Origin: Candidatus Hadersleviella danica
Lineage (GTDB): Bacteria > Chloroflexota > Anaerolineae > Promineifilales > Promineifilaceae
DNA: 45,531 nt
Direction: 5' to 3'
NCBI GenBank assembly: GCA_016711405.1
Contig: JADJSZ010000039.1
Coordinates: 1 to 45,531, forward strand
The translations under genes were made by a program, and so were the position numbers. Of the stretch, positions 40,815-45,531 are shown one piece after another; the stretch's first letter is position 1; every line of letters begins with the position of its first letter. The notes beneath the pieces were generated by a model. The model made no database searches and was not told the DNA's origin. It saw only the letters and a list, made by a program, of their open reading frames with translations.

Positions 40815-42547
40815 ATGAAGAAGACAGCTTATTTGGTTTGGTTGATGTTGTGTTTGGCCGTTTTGGCCGCTTGTGGCGGGGAGCAACCCGCCGATCCCAC
40901 ACCTGAAACGGCCGCGCCCACGGCCGCGCCAGTGGAAAGTGGGGCAGAAACGGCCGACTCGCCCCCCTCCACCTCCCCCACCACAGGCGGCACGCTCCGC
41001 ATTGGGTGGGCGGGTAGCCCCGACACGTTGAACCCCGGCACGGCCGTGCTGACCGAGGCGTACACCATCTTTGAGTTGGTTTACGATTCAATGTACCAGC
41101 TTGAACTCGACGGCGAATTTACGCTGGAACTGGCCGAAAGCGTAGACATTTCCGAAGATGGCACTGTCTACACCTATAAACTGCGCCCCGGCCTGATGTG
41201 GCACGATGGCGAGCCAGTCACGGCCGCTGATGTCGCTTTCTCTTACCAACTCTACCAAGCCCAAGAAGATTTCCCCTTCCTCAATGTCTACACCGCCTAC
41301 TTCGAGACCATCGAAGCAACCGACGACCAAACGGTGGTGCTGACCCTTACCGAACCCATTCCCAACCTGCCCAGCCAACTGATTTACCTGTACATTTTGC
41401 CCGAACACATTTGGGGGCGTATGACACAGAAAGCGTGGCCGAGTTTGAGAACGAAACGCTCATTGGCAGTGGCCCGTTTAAGCTGACGGGGTATGAGCAA
41501 AACCAATTTGTGCAATTGGCGGCCACCAAGAGCCACCCCATTGCCAACCCCAACATTGATGAGGCGATTTACCAAACCTTTGACAATCAAGATGCGTTGG
41601 TGCAGGCGTTGCGGACGGGGCAGGTGGATATGATTGTGGAGATGCCCAACACGGCCGTGGCCAGCCTGCGCCGCGAAGCCAACATCGAAGTGGTTAGTGG
41701 GCCACCCCTTGCCCCCAGTGTGAGCGACATTTTCTTTAACCAAGTGTTGCCCGAGAATTGCCCCCCCGGCGATGGCGTTTGCACGGGGCACCCCGCCTTG
41801 CTGGACCGCAATGTGCGCCTTGCCTTGGCCCACGCCACCGACAAACAGCAAATTATTGATGTGGTCTTGTTGGGCTTGGGTGCGCCCGGCCGTACCCTCA
41901 TCCCCGATAGTTTGGGCGTGTTTTACAACGATTCGCTCATTGATTACCCCTTTGACCCTGTGCTGGCCAATGATATTTTGGACCAAGCGGGTTATCTGGA
42001 TACCAATGGGGATGGCACTCGCGAAATGCCCGATGGCTCGCGTGAACTTGTCTTCCGCATGAATTGGCCGAGTGATAGCACCACCGCCCCCCGCACGGCC
42101 GAGCTTTTGAGCGGCATGTGGGGCGAGATTGGGGTGCAATTGGAATTGCAGGCGCTAGACCCAGATACGTTGACGGCCGTTTGTTGCCACGCTTTCGACT
42201 TCGACATCATCATTTGGGGCTGGGGGTCCGACCCTGACCCCGGCTTCCTGCTCAGTGTGATGCTGACCAGCGAAATACCGACAGGCAACAGCGAAACGGG
42301 TTATTCCAACCCCGCCTACGATGAACTCTACGCCCAACAAGCTGTGGAACTTGACCCCGACAAGCGCCTTGAGTTGGTGTGGGAGATGCAACGCATTGTC
42401 TTTGACGATGTGGTTTACATCATTCCCTTCTATGCCCAATCTGTCCAAGCGTACCGCACCGACCGCTTCACAGGCTGGCGCACCGAAGAAGGCAAAATTG
42501 CGCTGGAAGATTTGAGTTCGCTCTTAGTGATTCAAGAAGTACGGTAG
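40815..42547 (+). pseudogene. Family 5 solute-binding lipoprotein, frameshifted
   Basis: The start has a strong ribosome site (AAGGAG) and a lipobox LAVLAAC (Cys20), then a Pro/Thr/Ala tether. The SBP_bac_5 fold begins GGTLRIGWAGSPDTLNPG. The first frame reaches YILPEHIWG at 41417, then goes out of register. The next frame continues with AYDTESVAEFENETLIGSGPF, a classic family block, to 42547. Adding one G to the GGGGG at 41413-41417 gives ...EHIWGAYDTES..., a 577-aa protein. It would bind oligopeptides or similar solutes for an ABC importer; no permease is near. Both halves are well conserved, so a homopolymer sequencing error is likely. Confidence 0.85.
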
Positions 42548-42549
42548 TT

Positions 42550-42664
42550 GGGGGTCATTTGTCAGTGGTCATTTGTCATTTGTCATTGCCCACTGACGAC
42601 TCATTCCGCATTCCCCATTCCGCATTCCCCATTCACAATTAACCATTCCCAATTCACAATTCCC
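42550..42664. repeat. Micro-repeats (GTCATTT; CATTCCC; ATTCACAA)
   Basis: Three tracts stand in series: GTCATTTGTCAGTGGTCATTT (42555-42585), GCATTCCCCATTCC units (42605-42635) and TTCACAATTAACCATTCCC units (42636-42662). They run up to the start of the Mrr-fusion gene. Confidence 0.85.
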
Positions 42665-42665
42665 C

Positions 42666-43967
42666 ATGACCACTTTTGACCAGATACGCACAATTGAGCA
42701 GATGCAGGTGTTGGAACCCGCGACGTTGGAACGGTTTGTGAGTTGGCTGTACCAGCGCGATGGCTATGCCATGCGGGGCACGGCCGTGACCAGTGGCGTG
42801 GGGGTAGATTTGCTCGTCGCCAATGGGGAGCGGCTGATTGTGGTGCAGTGCAAACACGGCCGCAACCCCATCAGCCAGCCCGCCGTGCGCGAACTGTACG
42901 CGGCCATGCTGGCCACGCAGGCGCAGGAGGGGCATTTGGTGTCCACCGCGCCCATCTCGGCCGAGGCGCAACAGTGGGCGGCCGATAAGCCCATCACGTT
43001 GGTGGATGGGGCGAGTTTGGTGGCGTGGGTCGGCCGTGTGCCTGCCCCTGCTTATGCGCCCCCTGTGGCGGCCGTGCCCTCGGCCGAACCAAAGAGCCGT
43101 TCTTGTTTGTGGATTGCGCTGTTGCTCTTGTTGGGGCTGTTCTTGTGCGTGGGCAGTGGCGCGGCCGTCTACTCGTATTTCGACTTGGAGACGTTGCTGT
43201 TTGGGGAACCCATCACCCCGCTGGCCGTGCCCACCCCCCTGACAACGCCCGTGACCAGCACGCCCGATAGCTCGCTCCCGCAACCTGTGGCCACGGTTAC
43301 GCCACGGGGCGGGGCAGGGGCGGATGGTTCGCTGACGGCCGTGCAACTGGACACGCCACCGACGCTGGACGGCAATTTGGAGGAGTGGGGGGCTGTGCCT
43401 AGCTTCGCAACCAGCCACCGGGTCTATGCGGTGGGGGGCTGGGATGGCACGGCCGATTCAACGGCCGTGTGGCGGCTGGGCTGGGATGAGGAGTATCTGT
43501 ATGTGGCCGTGGCCGTGCAAGATGACACCCATGTGCAGACCGAAACGGGCAACCGTGGTTTTCGGGGGGATAGTTTGGAAATGCAACTGAGCACGGAGGC
43601 GAGTCGCGCCCGCACAACGCTCTCGCCGAGCGAGTTTCAGGTGATGCTTTCGCCGGGCAATTTCGGGAATATCCCGCCCGAGGCGTTTCGTTTTCAGGCG
43701 AACGCCAGTGGGCAGATGCGCGATGCGCTGGGGCATCGGATACAGGTGGCGGCCGTGCGCCAGCCAGATGGGTATACGTTGGAGGCGGCGATTTTGTGGA
43801 GCGATTTGGGCATGGCCAGCCCCAGTGCGGGGCGGGTGCTGGGGGCGAATCTGAATGCGAATGACAATGACACGCCGAATACGGCCGTGCAAGAGGTGAT
43901 GATGTCTACGAACCCCAATCGCACGTTCTCGAACCCGAGTACGTGGGGGGTGCTGACGTTGGAGTGA
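42666..43967 (+). CDS. Mrr-type nuclease domain - TM helix - CBM9-like domain fusion
   Basis: A 433-aa protein with an unusual three-part layout. Residues 15-125 match the Mrr_cat/restriction-endonuclease-like fold (LERFVSWLYQRDGY, then GVDLLVANGERLIVVQCKH); the PD-(D/E)xK residues are Asp48, Gln61 and Lys63. One membrane helix (CLWIALLLLLGLFLCVGSGA, 147-166) follows a basic flank (KSR), which predicts the nuclease inside and the rest outside. After a Pro/Thr linker, residues 225-433 resemble the CBM9/DOMON-like family (PTLDGNLEEWG, LGWDEEYLYVAVAVQDDTH, RGDSLEMQLS-like strand, GYTLEAAILWSDLG). It could sense outside sugar or stress and cut DNA inside. No methylase or partner is adjacent. Confidence 0.8.
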   Translation: MTTFDQIRTIEQMQVLEPATLERFVSWLYQRDGYAMRGTAVTSGVGVDLLVANGERLIVVQCKHGRNPISQPAVRELYAAMLATQAQEGHLVSTAPISAEAQQWAADKPITLVDGASLVAWVGRVPAPAYAPPVAAVPSAEPKSRSCLWIALLLLLGLFLCVGSGAAVYSYFDLETLLFGEPITPLAVPTPLTTPVTSTPDSSLPQPVATVTPRGGAGADGSLTAVQLDTPPTLDGNLEEWGAVPSFATSHRVYAVGGWDGTADSTAVWRLGWDEEYLYVAVAVQDDTHVQTETGNRGFRGDSLEMQLSTEASRARTTLSPSEFQVMLSPGNFGNIPPEAFRFQANASGQMRDALGHRIQVAAVRQPDGYTLEAAILWSDLGMASPSAGRVLGANLNANDNDTPNTAVQEVMMSTNPNRTFSNPSTWGVLTLE

Positions 43968-44002
43968 GGGGGTGCTGAACTTTTGTTATACTGGGTAAGG
44001 AG

Positions 44003-44260
44003 ATGAACCAGCCGGTAAGTGAGTTTTTAGGATAGCAACTATTTTTTAATGATCATCTGCCGCCTCATTTTCATGCTGAATATAGTGGGAATGAAGCTTT
44101 ATATGAAATTAGAACCCTTCGAGTGGTGAAAGGCTGGCTCCCTCGTCGAGCGCATAATTTGGTTATTGAGTGGGCAGATACTCATCGTTCTGAGTTGATG
44201 GCTAACTGGGACAGAGCACGGCAAGGGTTAACACCGTTTGATATTGACCCATTGGTCTAA
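44003..44260 (+). pseudogene. DUF4160-family gene with in-frame stop
   Basis: From ATG 44003 ten codons (MNQPVSEFLG) lead to TAG at 44033-44035. The same frame then reads QLFFNDHLPPHFHAEYSGNE and on to WLPRRAHNLVIEWADTHRSE and a TAA at 44258, the body of a DUF4160 protein. There is no other plausible start before the conserved NDHxPPHFHA motif, so the 5' end seems broken. DUF4160 proteins usually stand directly before DUF2442, as here, and such pairs have been proposed to be toxin-antitoxin-like. The sequence is AT-richer and has no CGGCCG, unlike its surroundings. Confidence 0.7.
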
Positions 44261-44276
44261 AAGGTAGGTGATTTCA

Positions 44277-44543
44277 ATGACAAACCAACTCATTCGCATT
44301 CTGACGGTAGAGTTAGTGGAGGGGTTTCAGGTTCGGTTAGGTTTTACCGATGGCACGGAGAAGGTTGTTGACCTTGAACCTATTTTGAACCTTTGCGGAA
44401 TAATCCTGATGTGTTACAAACGCATGGGAACGGTGGTGTGGCCAAATGGGGCGGATATGGATCCTGATGTGTTGTATGATGGCTTGAAGCCTGCGTGGAT
44501 GGAGGAAGAGGGGGAGGAGGCCGTGGCTTCGGCCGTGGTTTAA
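44277..44543 (+). CDS. DUF2442-domain protein, middle possibly frame-shifted
   Basis: The start at 44277 is preferred (AGGTAGGTG just upstream); a GTG at 44268 is also in frame. The 88-aa product has the family opening IRILTVELVEGFQVRLGFTD, DGTEKVVDLEPIL, and the diagnostic TVVWPNGADMDPDVLYDG. The stretch between (LCGIILMCYKRMG) does not fit, whereas the next frame of the same bases reads LRNNPDVLQTHGNGG, as expected of the family. Two compensating indels between about 44390 and 44440 would explain this. It is the second gene of the DUF4160-DUF2442 pair. The last residues (EEAVASAVV) contain the local GGCCGTGG motif. Confidence 0.75.
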   Translation: MTNQLIRILTVELVEGFQVRLGFTDGTEKVVDLEPILNLCGIILMCYKRMGTVVWPNGADMDPDVLYDGLKPAWMEEEGEEAVASAVV

Positions 44544-44587
44544 AATCGCTCTTCTTCTTGTAATAACGGTTTATGCAGGTGATATAG

Positions 44588-44618
44588 AAACGGCCGCAGG
44601 ATTTCCGGCCGTTTTTTT
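44588..44618 (+). terminator. Rho-independent terminator with CGGCCG arms
   Basis: A 9-bp stem (44588-44596 with 44606-44614) is built from AAACGGCCG and its complement with a 9-nt loop, followed by seven T from 44612. It lies 45 bases past the DUF2442 stop. Confidence 0.88.
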
Positions 44619-44635
44619 ATGGGTTGTAAAACGCA

Positions 44636-44700
44636 ATGGGCAATTGGGTATTAGCTCCCTCCCCCAGCACCCCCAGAACGAATAACAAGTAACAAATAAC
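44636..44700. repeat. Micro-repeats (CAATGGG; AATAACAAGT)
   Basis: CAATGGGCAATTGGGTATTAG (44631-44653) and AACGAATAACAAGTAACAAAT (44676-44697) belong to the intergenic families seen elsewhere. They lie in the convergent gap before the minus-strand gene. Confidence 0.7.
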
Positions 44701-45384
44701 CTAAACCCCATCCTCCACAACGGCCGTTGTATCCCCCTCATCCACCGTCTCGCCCGAGAGATAGCGGTAGACCGAGCCATAGTGGCGCAACACCCGCCGC
44801 TGGCTGGGGGGATCCATGTCGTAGGTGGCGAAGAGAACGGCCGCACGCACCGCCTTGATGAGCGAATCCGCCTTGGGGCGCAGGGCGGCCACGGCCGCTT
44901 GCGCCTTGTCATAGGCCATATCGGCGGCGGGCAAATCGTTCGATTCGGCAATGGCGGTGTCCAACGCCGCTTGCACTTCGGCGGCCGAGGGGTTGACGGC
45001 AGGCGGGTAGCCAGCCGCCACCGCTTGCGCATCGCCCGCCACGACCGAGGTAGCTACTTCGAGCCAATCTTCGCGGCGCACGGGGGTGGGGCGACTGCCA
45101 TCGCTGTTGAGTCTGTAGTAGCCGAGGATGCCGACGGAGAGCTTTTCGCGCTGGGCGCGGTTGTAGACGGCCGTCCACAAATGGCTGACACACATTTGCA
45201 GGTGGCTCATGGCGGCGGCGCTTTCGGCCGTTTCGTCTTTGCGCTTGCTGAGGGCGGCTTGGGTGGCCTCATAGGCGGCGCGGTAGGCGGTGTAGTGGGC
45301 AGTTAGCTCCGTGAGTAGGTCGGCGGAGAGCATTTGGGGTTCGCCGAGCGGGGTTTCGGCGGCCGTTTTGATGGCTCGGCTCAT
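44701..45384 (-). CDS. Hypothetical protein, helical, unknown
   Basis: A 227-aa mostly helical, Ala-rich protein with no membrane segment (HYTAYRAAYEATQAALSKRK; DTAIAESNDLPAADMAYDKA). I do not recognise the family. The ATG at 45384 has no ribosome site. A perfect one (AGGAGG at 45438-45443, 7 bases from ATG 45430) lies upstream but opens a frame (MPQYFAPTTDVTACP) that differs by one base from the main frame. Either the true start is 45430 and a frameshift lies near 45385-45395, or a short upstream peptide is made. The acidic end (ETVDEGDTTAVVEDGV) is unusual. Confidence 0.6.
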   Translation of the reverse strand: MSRAIKTAAETPLGEPQMLSADLLTELTAHYTAYRAAYEATQAALSKRKDETAESAAAMSHLQMCVSHLWTAVYNRAQREKLSVGILGYYRLNSDGSRPTPVRREDWLEVATSVVAGDAQAVAAGYPPAVNPSAAEVQAALDTAIAESNDLPAADMAYDKAQAAVAALRPKADSLIKAVRAAVLFATYDMDPPSQRRVLRHYGSVYRYLSGETVDEGDTTAVVEDGV

Positions 45385-45427
45385 AAGGACAAGCGGTCAC
45401 ATCAGTCGTGGGTGCAAAATATTGGGG

Positions 45428-45443
45428 CATTGTTCAACCTCCT
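45428..45443 (-). promoter_or_regulatory. Strong Shine-Dalgarno with ATG 46 nt upstream of annotated start
   Basis: On the minus strand AGGAGG (45438-45443) precedes ATG (45428-45430) by seven bases. The following frame does not match the downstream 227-aa gene, being off by one base. Confidence 0.6.
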
Positions 45444-45504
45444 GTTCTGAAACTATAAATATGTGGTTTGGGGATTGCTCCCGTATGCAATGGGCACAGT
45501 ATAA

Positions 45505-45531
45505 ACAAAATATGCCCTCCGGGAAGGGCAT
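45505..45531 (-). terminator. Hairpin at window edge
   Basis: ATGCCCT (45512-45518) pairs with AGGGCAT (45525-45531). On the minus strand it is followed by TATTTTGTTT, so it would end a minus-strand gene lying beyond the window. Confidence 0.5.

Noticed and set aside
41408..41422. Programmed ribosomal frameshift in the solute-binding gene
   Set aside because: There is no slippery heptamer with a downstream pseudoknot, and family 5 proteins are not known to use one; a missing G is simpler.
42666..43967. Classical type IV restriction system
   Set aside because: The Mrr-like domain is there, but the protein is membrane-anchored with an outer CBM9-like domain and no restriction or modification genes flank it.
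1..45531. Prophage, integrative element or rRNA/tRNA loci
   Set aside because: No integrase, phage structural gene, transposase, cloverleaf or rRNA-like stretch was recognised on either strand.

Overview
This 45.5 kb window is GC-rich, gene-dense bacterial DNA. It most likely comes from a Chloroflexota chromosome (Anaerolineae/Ardenticatenales-like). That assignment is an inference, based on Thr/Pro-rich lipoproteins, beta-propeller and Ig-repeat surface proteins, secreted proteins ending in a YLPxVxR tail, a CcmABC/CcdA cytochrome-c maturation set, DUF4342 and ArsA-type genes. I saw no rRNA, tRNA, CRISPR array, integrase or transposase, so the window reads as ordinary chromosome. Two unusual sequence-level features run through all of it: the palindrome CGGCCG (often ACGGCCGT) is hugely over-represented in every reading frame and in terminators, and almost every intergenic gap is filled with short-period (about 6-10 nt) degenerate tandem repeats, often arranged as facing inverted pairs.

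Region by region. 1-6.0 kb (minus strand): a frameshifted PD40 beta-propeller lipoprotein bracketed by two near-identical ACGGCCGT hairpin terminators, then a dynamin-like GTPase with an unrecognised partner. 6.1-9.2 kb (plus): a tightly overlapping trio of a PrsW-like membrane protein, an anchored unknown and an HtrA-type serine protease lipoprotein. 9.4-13.8 kb: a small CcmD-like protein, a CcdA-type thiol transporter, YtxH, an MFS transporter and a frameshifted CtaG-like cytochrome oxidase assembly gene. 13.9-19.9 kb: secreted proteins, namely a beta-helix lipoprotein, a small secreted protein and a 1211-residue protein with nine Ig-like (choice-of-anchor D/ASH-like) repeats whose N-terminal domain is a paralogue of the small protein. 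20.2-24.9 kb: ABC-F ATPase, a CoaE-GNAT fusion, a two-TM small protein and an M50 site-2 protease. 25.0-30.1 kb: an interrupted lipoprotein gene, a membrane protein, a nucleotide-sugar dehydrogenase, an RfbH-type [2Fe-2S] dehydrase and an S26 peptidase. 30.2-36.0 kb (minus): DUF4342, a membrane protein, an ArsA-like ATPase, and a ccmA-ccmB-ccmC operon headed by a membrane protein of unknown function. 36.3-45.5 kb: a PGRP-type amidase with golvesin-like and FnIII-like domains, a monomeric sarcosine-oxidase-like flavoprotein, a frameshifted solute-binding lipoprotein, an Mrr-nuclease/TM/CBM9-like fusion, a decaying DUF4160-DUF2442 pair and an unknown protein.

Functional themes are cytochrome c/oxidase assembly (ccmABC, CcmD-like, CcdA, CtaG), envelope proteolysis (PrsW-like, HtrA, M50, S26) and surface display. 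The most novel items are the HIP1-like palindrome, the intergenic micro-repeat system, the Mrr-TM-CBM9 fusion and the CoaE-GNAT fusion. Three frameshifts and at least one in-frame stop affect otherwise intact genes. At least two frameshifts fall exactly in G or C homopolymers, so sequencing error must be excluded before calling them pseudogenes.
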